Shown: positions 1-11,970 of the stretch, piece by piece
Numbering within the stretch: position 1 is the first letter of the stretch
Layout: every line of letters begins with the position of its first letter
Origin: Harmonia axyridis
Lineage: Eukaryota > Arthropoda > Insecta > Coleoptera > Coccinellidae
NCBI RefSeq assembly: GCF_914767665.1
Contig: NC_059504.1
Coordinates: forward strand, 24,840,001 to 24,904,000
Direction of reading: 5' to 3'
Length of the DNA: 64,000 bases
Notes under the pieces: model-generated
Told to the model about the DNA's origin: nothing
The model's database searches: none
The model's input: the letters and a program-made list of their open reading frames with translations, nothing else
Translations under genes and position numbers: made by a program

Positions 1-408
1 TATTTCGTTGAAACACATAATGTTGAATTGAAGAATTATCGTCAATATTTCGATCATGTCTAATATGATATTTTTTGTAGAAAATCACATGTCGAAGTTT
101 TGGACTTTTTGACGTCGACACCCTGTATAAAGTAGGCGGGTAATAGTTTTGTTTATCTGGTTACCACGCCTGCAGTAAGGAATTTTAGGCACAAAAAAAT
201 TCTTGTGTTATAGCCAATTTCATGCTGTTTCGAGATATTGATTTCATAGAAAAAATTGAGATATTTCGTTGAAACACAATGTTGAATTGGAGAATTACCG
301 TCAATATTTCTACCGTCTGTTATTTTTTGTAGAAAATCGCCTGTAGAATCTCGCCTTGAAGTTTTGGACTTTTTGAAGTATATGCCCTGTATAATGTTGG
401 CGGGTGAA
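1..408. repeat. Tandem direct repeat, two units of about 258 bp
   Basis: Two diverged copies of the same unit lie head to tail. The first (about 1-147) and second (about 259-408) share the phrases ATTTCGTTGAAACACA, TTTTTTGTAGAAAATC and GTTTTGGACTTTTTGA, and both finish with a CCCTGTATAA boundary and GGCGGGT. The CCCTGTATA boundary is the same kind of terminus seen on foldback elements elsewhere in the window, so this is probably the end of a larger element that continues left of the window. No protein is implied. Confidence 0.6.
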
Positions 409-1214
409 GTGTATTGTATTCATGATTGAAGTTGTTCTTCAATTGACTGGTTTGAAATCATTTTCATACTTATAACAATACTTCTACAAATGTGTAGGCT
501 AGTGATATCACAAAGTGTTCTAATAACATTTTTTGTTTGATGAAAATAATTTCACTCTATAAATCTTTCCCAAAAGAGTACACAATAATTTAAATTATTG
601 TCAAAATAGTCTAAATACGATCATTTTGCCGCTTCTGAATCAACATAGCGGAGGTTGACTATCATTATTCTTCATTGTGTTTCGAAATCAATTCACTTAA
701 TCTGCATTGAAACCAATAATCTAAAGCACTTCACATACATCTGATGTTGGTTTTCAATTTTTTATCATGCTGAATTACCCCCTTTGCCCCAATAATATAT
801 CGTCTGCATAATATGCATAGTGTATCAACATAACTTCGCAGACTTTCATTAGCGAAAACCATAGAAAATTCTCCCGTCCAGCGTGCATTGGCAGCAACTT
901 CAGAGGTTATGCCCCAATCACTTTAACTGACCCCAACTTCTTCCGACGTCTGAATTGGACCTGATTGATGCCAGGCTTTCTATACTGGATTCATTTGTGG
1001 ATTATGTATGAGCCATTAAATTCAACAAGCGAAACTGTCGAACAAGTTGGTGAATTGTATGGAAATTCTTGGTGTTCATGCAGTACCACACAAGCCCAAC
1101 ATTCTGAATCTATACATATTTGTCAAATCCAAATAACTCCTCAAATATACTTAAAACCAGAATGGCTTATCTGTGGAAGAGTTTGCGTTCAGATAAAAGA
1201 TATCGTAATATTTC
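409..1214. other. AT-rich stretch without a recognised feature
   Basis: I see no coding frame, RNA or repeat boundary. A 105-codon open stretch at 965-1282 on the plus strand runs into the left terminus of the neighbouring Tc1 element and looks fortuitous. Confidence 0.4.
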
Positions 1215-2641
1215 AACTGACAAAGAAACTGCAACACCCAGAGGGAGCTGTTTCAATTTTATGGTTTTTAGGTAAAACATAGTATAGCAATGATGGAAAT
1301 TTGGAGAAAAAAGCGAACGGTTTACAATTTTCAATAAATTTGTTAATAATGTGTTTGTAAACCGCGATTATCTGTATATCCCCAACACGTCTCGACTCTC
1401 GACATTGATACAATAGGATGATCTATTTCTTCTTGAGGGATACTATCCCAAGCTATCTTATGCTTAACATAGGTGTATGTATTAAAGCAAATAAAGTACT
1501 AATAATAATATCTGTACTTTGGGATCCAGAGACGCCAAAGACCGTGGGGGCTGGGGTAAATTTCCAAGCCTTTTACCCATGATGTCACAAACATGCTCTA
1601 TGGATGAAAGATCGGAGGGGCCATGGCAAAATATTCACATGGGTGGCTTCCGAAAAAATTTTTAACTAACTCTAGCAGTCTAGCAACATGAGGTCGGGCA
1701 TTATCTTGCTGAAATATTGGATCATCGAGCCGGTTAATGCAAGGGAGAACATATGGCTACACTATTTCTTGAAAGTAACGCAGCGCTGTCATATTACCTC
1801 GAATAAAGACTGAAGGTGACCTACTGACATGTGCAATAGCACTCCATACCATAACTCCTATACTGTCCGTTGTACATGACGCTCAATATCATACTGAGGT
1901 TCACGTCTTTCTCCCCGACGTCGTCTAACCCTTCTTCGGCCATCATATGCACCCAAGGAGAATCGAGATTCATCAGAAAAGACGACTTGATGCCATTCCA
2001 TATTTCAATGTTAACGTTCTCTACAACACTGTAATCGTTGCCGGCGATGCTCAACCGACAGAGGTAACACAAGATGGGGTCGATAATGCTCCAGTCCAAA
2101 ATACCTTATTCGGTTCGGTTCGGACAGTTACAGGATGACCTTGTTCTCCTAACCACTCATCAGCCAAAGATCGAGTTGTCGCAAATCGGTCTCTAATAGC
2201 CATATGTCTTAGACGTCGATCTTGAACTTCATTTGTGCTCCTTTGACGTCCGTTCCTACTTTTCTTCTATTTTAGGTATTATCAAACCACGTTCGACAAC
2301 ATCTCATAACAGTAGTTAGATTTCTGTTCGTTCGGTTAGCGATTTCTCTAAATGACAACACCGCCTCCCGTAGACCAATAATTTGACCTCTTTCAAGTTC
2401 ACCTAGCTGGCGATAAATTCCGCATACACGGGCTCAATAGGCATTTTAACAACAACTAAACATCGACTTTGGATCTCCTCGAACAGCTGGTTTGTTAAAA
2501 TTCAAAAAACTTGCAAAAAACGACAACAATATTTAAGTAACAAAAATTGTTTACATGTTTGACCTTCACGATTTTTTCTCCTATTTCAATAATATAGTCC
2601 TTGCTATACTCCTTCTGGGTGTTGCAGTTTCTTCGTCAGTT
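1215..2641 (-). mobile_element. Tc1-like DNA transposon, decayed, transposase on minus strand
   Basis: The two ends form inverted terminal repeats: AACTGAC(A/G)AAGAAACTGC then AACACCCAGA, reading inward from 1215 and inward on the minus strand from 2641. The length of about 1.43 kb fits a Tc1 element. On the minus strand, from about 2490 down to 1500, broken pieces of a Tc1 transposase can be read: an N-terminal helix-turn-helix (LGELERGQI, REIANRTNRN), a central catalytic part around CHQVVFSDESRFS and QQDNARPHVA, and a terminal part with SIEHV(C/W)DIMG. Frameshifts and stops break the frame many times, so it is inactive. It is the same family as the copy at 51697-52437, with which it shares the terminal sequence and the helix-turn-helix. 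Confidence 0.8.
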
Positions 2642-3157
2642 AGTATATTTTGCTGAGAATGATGATGATGATATTTTGGTAAGAAATTTGCCAGCAAGCA
2701 ATGAATTCAACTCAGATAAAAACACAGCGCACAATATTTCAGCAATATTGATCCGACCGATTCCATTGCATGACTGCAGTTTAACGTGCTGGCTCTATCA
2801 AAAATAAATTATCATGCCCTCTTGAAGTCACATCTCGGAATCCTTATAATGATCTCTGAACGTTACACAACAGAAACCCACTAAAAGCACATTCAGTTTA
2901 TACATTCAGTTGACAAGACCCCATGCAATCCAAACAACTGCAAGATACATATTTGAAGCGAGCTGGAATCCAAGAAATATGGTGGGAGCACTGATTTGAC
3001 AATCAAATATTTTGGTGGAACAATTGTGCCTCCTATTTCCTAACTACAAACTACCACAAGTCTCACAACATGGATCATAAGTTATAGCAATGTTTTTCGA
3101 ATGTCCACAAGCGTATGAATTGAAAGAAAAACATTTATATCAACAGTAAAAACACAA
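2642..3157. other. No recognised feature
   Basis: The stretch holds a short GAT run near 2658 and otherwise unstructured AT-rich sequence. Confidence 0.4.
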
Positions 3158-3330
3158 GAGCTTTTTTTATCGGATAAATTTCTCTTTGCAACGAAACAGT
3201 TTTGCCAATCACTAATTTTACGAGAAAAACTGACATGATAAAATTGTATCTAATGTCAGTTTTTCTCGTAAAATTAGTGATTGGCAAAACTTTGAGTTGA
3301 AGAGAAATTTCTCTGATAAAAGAAAAGCTC
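3158..3330. repeat. Hairpin MITE, 173 bp
   Basis: The core is a perfect inverted repeat of 38 bp (3199-3236 against 3253-3290) around a 16-nt spacer. Less perfect arms extend outward to GAGCTTTT at 3158 and AAAAGCTC ending at 3330. It would fold into a long hairpin. No protein is encoded. A short relative of the outer arm (TTTTATCCGATAGAAAA) recurs near 3506. No clear target duplication was found, so the family is unassigned. Confidence 0.7.
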
Positions 3331-5559
3331 GAGTGTTTTTTGGCAAGATAAATCAACGACAGAATAGATGAATGAACAACAACTATAATTATATCAACAA
3401 AGTTAAATAATTACCAATTATTCAAAATAAAAGCACTATAAGTTAACAATTCAAAAATCTGACAGACAAATTGACAGTTTTACTAGATATTAAGGAAGAG
3501 AAGTTTTTATCCGATAGAAAAGGATGCACCTTTTTTATCGATGTCAAAGCGACAATAACATTTCCAGGTATATGACATTTTAACATTGGAGTTAATTCAT
3601 CAGAATAAAAAAAAATTGATGAATAAAAAGCTTCAAACCTCTATATTGTAGTAACTATGAAAAGCTCGTATCTGACAGACTGGAAAGACTTTTAAATCAA
3701 TGTGTGTTCTGGATGGTGCTTTCTGTTAATAAAGTATATCATTGGGGCGATCACAGCAGATGAAAGGGTATGATGTACTCACCGTCCCTCCTCACTTTAT
3801 ACTTTATTATAACAACCGATTCTTGTTTCGCCATAGGCAGTTAAAAACGCGACAGGAATGCTCGATGTACAACTTAACAACTGACTCTCAGCTACGTTTG
3901 CTGTGTTATCGTTGTGCTGTATGTTCCCATACAAATTTACAATTCCAGCAGATAAACTGAAGTAGATATCTGCCGTGTACGAAATTCAAATGATGGAGAA
4001 TACCACCGCCATCATATCAAAGCACAATAGAGGTTACCTTGTTTCGCTCAACATGATTTAACATATAGTTCGGAGATTGTGGAAACGACAAGACAATAGA
4101 AAAGATAGAAGTTGTATTATTTCCATGAAAATACAATATACCTACCTTTAATGAAACAGACGAAACGAAATGTTTTCATTGAAGATATTATGATCGAAAC
4201 AATTCAATCAGAATTTTTCTTCCAGATGGCAATTGACCGAGTTCATTAAAAAAAAGCACAAATACATTATCCTTATGGTATGCATGTGGAAATAATTGGA
4301 TATAACTTAGGCTAATAGACTTATATCGAGCAACAGTCTACAAAAATCAAATGATCAACTGATTTAGCCATTGTCCAAATAGCCAATTATTCCTCAATTG
4401 GACGTATCTATAAATTAAAATGAATATTCCTTGGATAATTTTAAGAAAAATAGTTTCTATACGCATGGGCCTGCAAATGCTTCGTTTTTGACATACAGGG
4501 TGTTTCTTGTAATCCTCTTTTTTGTGCGATGACTGATGATTATACGAATTTAATGAATCTTCATGAATCATTGCTACAGATCAGGAACATTTATTAAACA
4601 CCAAAAGTAAAAGTTTAATCATTCACCCCTATTATAATGTTTGAGAGCAACATATCCGTATCAAATTATCAGCTGACAACCGTCTGACATATTATATCTG
4701 TTTTTACATAGCATACTCAACAACAACCACCTCATACAGGTATGCACAATCATGTTTTATTAAACTAACTGTCATGGATGTCATGGTTAATTTGGGTTGA
4801 AAACTTGAAGAATTCACTCGGATACAAAACGTTGGACTTTTTTCCTTAAAATTAAATTATCCTGGAATTCTCTCATTTTCGTTTGCACCTCCTAGTATTC
4901 AACATTCGTAGTTTTTAGAGTAATGTAAATTCAATCCATTTCTGAAGAACTTGGGCTGAAACTAGAGGTATTTCGTTGGAAGTAGTTAACCTATGGTAAG
5001 AGTCGAAATATATCATTAATTGATGAGGTAATTACGAACAATGGAGCAATTACTCTTGGAAAAAAAAAAACGGCAGCATGTTAACGGTTTATTTGGAGTT
5101 TCGCATGCAAATGTAGAATGAACTCCATAATGAGACTGGTTCTTTAGAGGAGAACATGAGTCAGTGGAATATTTGATATCGTTTTCTCTTGTCTGTTTTG
5201 AATCCAATATTTCTTATGCATCCAGATGCTATCTATTCCATTTTAATCAGTTTCACTGATGAATTCCATTGATTGATGAGTTTACGATTACAAAATGTCA
5301 TCAATTCGTCGAAATTCAATGGAAATTCACTCACCAATCAAATTGTATAGAAGCACGGAGTTTTGTCACGTGCTTTCGAGGGATCAGGACCCATTAAGTA
5401 ATGTTAGCTGACTTCGTAGATCAGCTGTATGTGATGCTATTTTATAATTTTAATTTCATTATTATATTATAGGTTTGATTATTATTAAATCATTGCGTAT
5501 CATATGCTTTCTTCTCCTGAAGAACTGATTCGTTAACCATTTTTTCATTCTTTAATGGT
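3331..5559. other. No gene; scattered foldback-element ends
   Basis: A TACAGGGTGTTTC terminus sits near 4494 without a partner I can find. A single arm at about 4875-4900 (TCTCATTTTCGTTTGCACCT) matches, in inverse orientation, the arm of the foldback element at 45375-45892. Nothing coding is supported. Confidence 0.4.
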
Positions 5560-6420
5560 TGATTCATCGGTTTTGTTCAATTTAAGAGATTTGTAAAGAT
5601 CATTGCTTCTCTTTCTGATCCATTTGGAAGAGCGATGGGTTCTTCTCGAATTCTTCCTCGCATTACGCTGAGAGTTCGTCCAGTTCGAATGCCATCCCTA
5701 CAAACTTCGAAGAATTTTCCACTAGTTTGACCCTAACTTGCAGATGGTTCTTGTTTTCTCTTATTAGTTTTAAATCATCCATGTAGACCAGGTGATTGAG
5801 GGTAATAGTATTACTGTTGCCTCTGATATTGAAACCTTTTTTCAGTAGCGTTCAGATAGGGGTTCAACGCCATGCAGTACCTTAAAGTTTCAAGGAATTT
5901 CCCTTAAAAATGTCCATTCCAATTGTTATCCGCTTACTAGTTATATTTGACGACAAAATGTTTATCAGCCAGCCATATGGAACAGAGTTACAAACTTTCT
6001 CATGGTCAAAATTTGTTATAAATATATTTCTGTGTTTTTTAAGGCTTAGTTGATTATGTTAGAGTGTTAGAGCAATTATTTTATTTTTCTCGCAATGTTG
6101 ATGCTAAACATAATATGACGATTTTATTATTGGTAGGCATGTTATTGGCCTGTGTTTCATTGGATCCGCTGTGTCATGAAAATCCTTCGATAGGAGGTAA
6201 GTAATCCCTATATCGTTAAAAATGTTGGCATTTTCAATGGATACTCTTCATGCTACCATGTACCATGTACCATTAACCAGATGTTGTGAATTCCTTCTGG
6301 GCCTGGAGATTTCCAATTGTGTTTGTTTTTCAATATTTCATGGAATTCTTCGAGTAAAACTGCGATATGTGTCTTATTGTATGACACTATTTCTCTTCAC
6401 TTATTATTAAATTCGTTTGG
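5560..6420 (-). mobile_element. R2-like non-LTR reverse transcriptase remnant
   Basis: On the minus strand this stretch decodes, with several frame changes, into successive blocks of a reverse transcriptase. Near 6340-6265 is LKNKHNWKSPGPEGIHNIWL, near 6180-6130 DPMKHRPITCLPII, near 6050-5990 a degenerate KAFDSVPHxWLI block (read as VCNSVPYGWLINIL), near 5885 MALNPLS, and at 5785-5765 the catalytic box YMDDLKL. The YMDDLKL box and the RPITCL motif are typical of the restriction-like-endonuclease non-LTR group that includes R2, rather than Jockey or CR1. No endonuclease or 5' part is visible. The copy is dead. Clade placement is from memory of motifs only. Confidence 0.72.
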
Positions 6421-7710
6421 AGTTGTAGGGGTTAGCTATCCAAAAATTCTCAAAATCTTCGGTGCAAGGGTAACTTTCTGATTTTGCTGAAGCATTGTTA
6501 TTTACATTTTTTCAAATTTCTCTTAGAAGTTTTCAAGAATTCTATTATCATGTTATCTTTTATACACAATTTTTTCCAATGTGGTTTGTTATGTTATTTT
6601 TCCTCAGTTGGTTGCTGCTTTCTAGTTTTCGGCTTCACGCCTAGCAGTATTTCTATTGAAAAAACTGCACAGTAGAAATCGGGTATAATCTCCTTGCGTT
6701 ACGTTACGACCAAAAGATGCAGAAGTTTTTTCGATATCTTTATTTTTGATAGAATGAGTCGTTCCAGTGGATCTGTGTCCTTGAAATTTATGACTATGCT
6801 ATTCTTTCTATCAGATAATCGGTTCAACAGTTCATATATAAATATATATTTTTTTTGGGTTGTCGACACATAGAGATATATTATTTGACAAAGTGAATTA
6901 GAACCTAATCGAATTTATTGTTACAAAAATATGGGAAATTTTTTTTGATCTTGGAGAAAACAATATTTTTTGTTTATAACACCGAAACCATTGAACGCAT
7001 TCTGCTTATAAATAATCTTTCATAAGAAAGTTATGGTATACTCGGTGGCCAGACAGAATGGATTTTGACCTCATATTCTACATCATTGGGTCAACTGCAG
7101 CTGTTAGATAGATAGATAGATAGATAGATAGATGATTTATTCGTCATTCACTCAATATACAAGAGTCTTGACACGTCATAAAATTATAATTAAAATGTAA
7201 TAAAATTGGATTATAAAAAAATAATTTCATATGTACAGTCAATATGGTCAACTACAATATACAATAAATATAATATTATATACAAAATTTTCAACAAAAT
7301 TACCAGTACATAAAACAGCAAACATTTTCTCAAATAAATAACATACAACATGATATTTCAAATGTTTCCCTTGAACATGAACGTATATGTGAACAGATTG
7401 ATGAGATATCTCATCGATGGGTTTTATTGCGTAAATATTTTCAATAGGTAAATAAACTCAAAATTTGTTCGTTTCCAAAAAGCCAGCATTTCGTGCACTA
7501 AGACACATAACGAAACATCGCTAAGTATAATTAGCTAATTAGCTAGGTAAAAATTATGTTAAAAACGATTCGAAATAAATAAATTTGTAACCGAAATTGG
7601 TATTTCGTGTTGAGGAATATAAAATCTTTTAGAGAATATATTGAATACGGTTGGTAATTTATTTGAATTCATAGTATCATTTTGCGATCTCTTGAGTTGG
7701 GATGGATGCA
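6421..7710. other. No gene; contains a tetranucleotide microsatellite
   Basis: AT-rich sequence with a (TAGA)n run at 7105-7132 of about seven units. Short open frames here have no recognisable motif. Confidence 0.45.
7105..7132. repeat. (TAGA)n microsatellite
   Basis: An uninterrupted tetranucleotide run of seven units, directly visible. Confidence 0.95.
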
Positions 7711-7951
7711 TGGGCGCCCGCAGAAATTTTTCCCAGGGGGGGGGCAAAATGAAAATTATTGCAAAACGATTAGGCGTCCATGATTGTCATTGAAAAACGG
7801 AAAATTGTTGAGAATCTATTACTTTCCTTTTTTTCATGCCCTTTGGATTGAGAAAGTAATATTGAGGGCGCTGTGCTGAAAAATGAGGCAATCAAAACCA
7901 CAGGGGGGGGGGTGCATGACCCCCCCTGTCCCCCCCCCCTGCGGGCGCCCA
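7711..7951. mobile_element. MITE with GC-rich 13-bp termini and 8-bp target duplication
   Basis: The 241-bp element has perfect 13-bp inverted termini TGGGCGCCCGCAG. It is flanked by near-identical 8-bp direct repeats, TGGATGCA at 7703-7710 and TGGATGGA at 7952-7959 (7 of 8 match). Just inside each terminus lies a long run of G (left) or C (right), which stands out strongly in this AT-rich window. An 8-bp duplication points to mobilisation by a hAT- or P-type transposase. It encodes no protein; an open frame across it on the minus strand has no motif. Confidence 0.8.
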
Positions 7952-8751
7952 TGGATGGATGTCCATTAAAGGATCAATCACAAAAAAGATTGTTAAATTG
8001 TTTGAACTAAATTTTTTATAAAACCGAGAGTATTGCTCAAATTTTGACATCTACTGCACAATAAAATGAATACAAGCCAATAAACATAACCTACTAACCT
8101 AACCTCTATAACCATCAAAATTGAATCCCAGCATTTTGATATTCCCAGGTGTAATGGAGAAAGGAGCACACAATCTGCCTTGCGTAATCCAGTTCCTCAT
8201 CGAGATTCGCAAAGAAGAAAGCATAAAATTAAGTTTTCAAGCGGAAAAATGTCATGAAGAACATGGAAATGAGACATGAAAAAATTGAAAAACGTTCTAG
8301 TGTAACGAATGCAATTTTCTGCTAGCTGCTAGCACCCCTTAGGTCTGTTGCCGTTAATGGACGTTCCTGGAAAACTCCAAGTCGTGGCAGCAAGAAAGGA
8401 AAGCATTCCCGACTTCGGCAAGATCAATAAAATTTATGTCCCATCCCTGGGAAAACGGAAAACATCGCGATCGCTTTTTGTTCCTAGAGCAAATATATTC
8501 CGATGGATCTTACATAAAAACCTGATCCGTCGGAAGTTTTCGCGAAATCCGGAGATATTGGGGGTCGGATGTAGGTTAGAATTTCAGGAGAGAGGGTCTA
8601 ACGTTTGTGTAAACTAGGGTGGGAAGCCTCTGGAAATATAGTGGAATGCTTCAGTTGATATGAGCGAGATTTGAATTGGTTATTGGTGGCTTTTTTTTTC
8701 AGCCTTCTCCTAGGACGAAGCGTATTGGTATTTTGGTGTAATGCGTTAATA
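7952..8751. other. No recognised gene
   Basis: A plus-strand open frame at 8348-8617 (89 codons) is basic and serine-poor with no motif I recognise. It may be a fragment of an old repeat. The rest is unstructured. Confidence 0.35.
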
Positions 8752-10056
8752 CACTGATCAACAATTGCTAGGGATCACTTATGAACTTCTCTTCATTTGT
8801 ATTTTCTTTAAGTTATCTCGTGAATATCTGTACATTATATGTTCTCTAAGGAAAAATTAAGATGTTTTGAGTTGATTATATCAAAGTCTTCCTCACTTCA
8901 TCGGCTCTTGTTCACAAAATCGATTATTATCTGTAGGCTGTTACAGGTGGAGTGAAAAGCAATGTGGTATTTGTTATTAAATCGGTTTTTTCCTCTCGTT
9001 CAAACACATAAGGTGACAATAATTGAAGAAATGAGATCAATAGATCACTGAGAGTTGCAACAGGAGTTCTAATTTCGAACCAGACTGTAAGACGACGACT
9101 ACATGTTCGTGGTTTGAGAGCACGTAGGAGGGTACAACATCTCCGTTTGAATAGGGAACACCGGGTTCATCGACGGCAATGGGCTGAGGAGCACCGCAAT
9201 TGGACACTTGAAGATTGGAGCCGATGTTTATTTACGGATGAGTCTAGATTTCGTTTGGTCAACTCCGATGGACGTATTCTTGCTTGGAGGGAAAGAGGTC
9301 GAAGGTATGCACAACAGTTTATGGTACCCACAACAGCTTTTGGCGGAGGTTCTATATGTGTATGGGGAGGCATTTGTTTGAACCAACGCACAGAGTTGGT
9401 TGTTCTGCAGAACACCACCATGACCAGCCAGAGATATCACGATATGATTATTGAACCCATAATTGTTCCGTCTGCGGCTGCCGTGGGCGAGAATTTCATT
9501 TTAATTAACGATAATGCCCGTCCACAACGTAGTCGTCTGGTTAATGAAGCGCTAGAAACTCATGCTATTGATAGGATGGACTGGCCAGCTCGCTCTCCAG
9601 ACATGAATTGCATCGAACATGTCTGGTCTGAGATGTCTAGACAATTGTCAACCTTAGAACAACCGATCAATAACCTGGAGGACCTTTCTAACGCTTTACG
9701 GGATATTTGGACGAATTTGCCCCAAAATTTTATAAATCGTTTGATCGAAAGTATGCCTCGTAAGGTAGAATGCTTGAGACGAGCTCGTGGGGGACCAACT
9801 AGGTACTAGCTTAACCGAAACTTCAGCCTTCTTGTGGTTTCATCATAAAATTTTTATGTTATTCAAACACAGAATTTTGAGTGTTCCTAATGAAGTCTTT
9901 TTTTCTCTCCAACTTTCCATTTTTTCATTCTTTTCTCAAGTGAACCATATTATCAACTGAAAATACTCTGATATCTGACTAAATTTATAATCTTGGAGCG
10001 AATATTTCAGAAATAAATTTAGAGCAAGTAAGTGATCCCTATCAATTGTTGAGCAG
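8752..10056 (+). mobile_element. Tc1-like DNA transposon, about 1.3 kb, both termini present
   Basis: Inverted termini read CAACAATTGCTAGGGATCAC from the left end (8752 onward, after CACTGAT) and CAACAATTGATAGGGATCAC from the right end on the minus strand. TA lies immediately outside both ends (8750-8751 and 10057-10058), the target duplication expected of the Tc1/mariner superfamily. The length is normal for Tc1. It carries the transposase remnant at 9027-9809. It is a different family from the copies at 1215-2641 and 51697-52437, since the termini do not match. Confidence 0.88.
9027..9809 (+). pseudogene. Tc1-like transposase, N-terminally decayed, catalytic domain open
   Basis: The frame is open from just after a TGA at 9024-9026 to TAG at 9807-9809, about 260 codons, but has no ATG at its start. 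It opens inside the second helix-turn-helix (RSLRVATG, then SNQTVRRRLHVRGLRARR) and continues into the catalytic core. The DD34E residues are present: Asp in LFTDESRF, Asp in ILINDNARPQ, and Glu in DMNCIEHVW. The N-terminal DNA-binding helices upstream are lost to frameshift. The enzyme would cut and paste its element at TA sites. Because the whole catalytic part is open, this is the youngest Tc1 copy here, but the missing start and first DNA-binding domain argue against activity. Flanking inverted termini confirm the assignment. Confidence 0.85.
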
Positions 10057-11970
10057 TATAGTATATTTTGTCATAAGGAGGAAAAGTGTCTCTTTTCATG
10101 GAAAGTCACTTCTCCTCCGCATTTCCTTTCCGCATGAATATGCGTGCTGGAAACTTCTCCTCCGAATGAAATCTGTAATTTTTTTCCACGGGCGTGCGCT
10201 TTCAATTTTTTTCCTCAGTCAAGAAACTGACAATTGAGTGCAGGAAAGATATTTTCCGCAATAATTAGGAAAAACATTCCTTCTACAAGAGCTTGAAATA
10301 AATTGAAACTTGAAAGATTTGATTAATTATTCACACGCATGCGTGCGAGAAAGAAATAGCAGGGATTTTTCCCGCACTGTGGTATGAAAATAGTTATTTT
10401 CCTAACAAGTGTGGGAAGTGATACTTTTCCGCAAGGTCTGCAGTCCGCTTCGCGTCGTTCGGTCAAGTTGTCGAGTGCGGAAAAGGCACTTTCCACATGA
10501 GTTAGGAACAATATTTTTCCTACAAGCGTAAATGAAACCCTTTCACGAAGAGTTTTCGTCTCGATACCGACTGACGTCATAAGAAATTATATTTTTGTGC
10601 GCTCAGCCGCATAGAGAAACGTTTGAATTTTATGATTGGCGCATAGAGAAAAAATTTTATGATTGATGCTATTCACTTTCCGCCTGCATATGCGTGCGGA
10701 AAGTGAATAGCAGGACAAACGTCAAGGCGTGTGGAAAGTAATACTTTCGAAACGCTGGAAGAAAAAATAAATTAAATTTTGTCATGTCTCTACGCACCGA
10801 ACGCCCAATTAACGTCAAGGATGAAATAACCTCTATGGAAACGACATGCAGAATTACTTCTGTCACTCATGTGTATGTGAATAATTAATCAAATCTTTTG
10901 AGTTTCAATTTATTTCCAGCGCTTGTAGAGGAAATGTTGTTCCTAACATTTGCTAAAAGTGTCTTTCCCACACTTAATTGGCAAGTTTCGTGCAGCAAAG
11001 TACCACTTTGTGCCATTGTTAGGAAAATAACTATTTCAAACGTTTTCAAATTCATAAAAATTTGGAGATCCACCTTTGAATTAGATTTATATTTACGATC
11101 GTTGTAATTGAGTGATCAATGAAAAATTTTTCCTAGTTATGGTTTTAATGCAAAATTGATTTTGACCGACATGAAGTATACTAATTGATAGTAATCACTT
11201 GATAGCTGGTGAGGAGTGAAAATGTTTTCAAAAGTTGAGGCTTCGACTAATGAAGCAGTTTCTTTCTTTGGGCTATCAATCTAGTAAAAGTTATTTCTCT
11301 AATTCTGTGGTTATTCCGTTCATTCTTCCACATCTTGTAGAACAAAATCGTGCGAGAATATATCAGAAACGCACAGTTTTCATGGTTATATTTTATTATT
11401 CTATGTTGGTACTCCGAACTTTCCGCCACGGCTTTATCTGTCAATTCATCAATTTGCCTTAAAGAAATCAGTTCTACCAACCAACATTTTTCAATGCAAA
11501 AATCACTAAAATATATTTATGGGAATATTTCATTAATTTCAATGGAAATGCAATGAATTAGAGAAAATAATGTATAATACTCGTACAGAAGGCTCATTCT
11601 ACCACTCGTTCATTCCAAAACTCGCCACTTCGTGGCTCGTTTTTGAATTTTGAACTCGTGGAAGAATACCAATGCCTTCTGCACTTGTATTATAAATAAC
11701 TATTATAATACTAGTGCAGAAGCCATTAATATTCTTCTTCTAACTCACTGATTTTTTATCGAAATTAATAGAATATTTCTATATATATATGTCATTTAGT
11801 GTTTTTTGCATTGAAAAATGTAGGTTAACAGAACAGTTGTCTTCATCACAAATTTGACACATAATAGATAAATCCGTGATAGGAGAGTTCCGAGTATATC
11901 AACATGTAATAATAAAATAAAACAATGAAATCTGTGTGAATCTGGGATATTTTCGCACAGAATTAGAGAA
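10057..11970. repeat. Composite dispersed repeat with internal inverted repeats
   Basis: This stretch belongs to a family that also occurs at 34440-35450. Shared phrases include AAAGTCACTTCTCCT, GTTATGGTT, GACATGAAGTA and GATAATAGATAAATCCGTG. Its right part (about 11262-11970) folds on itself: AGAACAAAATCGTGCGAGAA near 11340 and TTTTCGCACAGAATTAGAGA near 11950 belong to opposite arms. The left part (10080-10740) repeats TGCGGAAA and TTTCCGCA motifs in both orientations. No coding capacity is supported. Confidence 0.6.
10668..10711. repeat. Perfect 16-bp hairpin with palindromic-like loop
   Basis: GCTATTCACTTTCCGC at 10668-10683 is repeated inverted at 10696-10711, with a 12-nt spacer CTGCATATGCGT. 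It lies in the composite repeat above and may be its functional terminus or a folding site. Confidence 0.8.

Noticed and set aside
7716..7945. G-rich and C-rich runs as a possible CpG-island promoter
   Set aside because: They are the inner ends of a MITE with target duplications; no transcript start context.
8348..8617. 89-codon plus-strand frame
   Set aside because: No recognisable motif, no splice or polyadenylation context; listed only as an open stretch.
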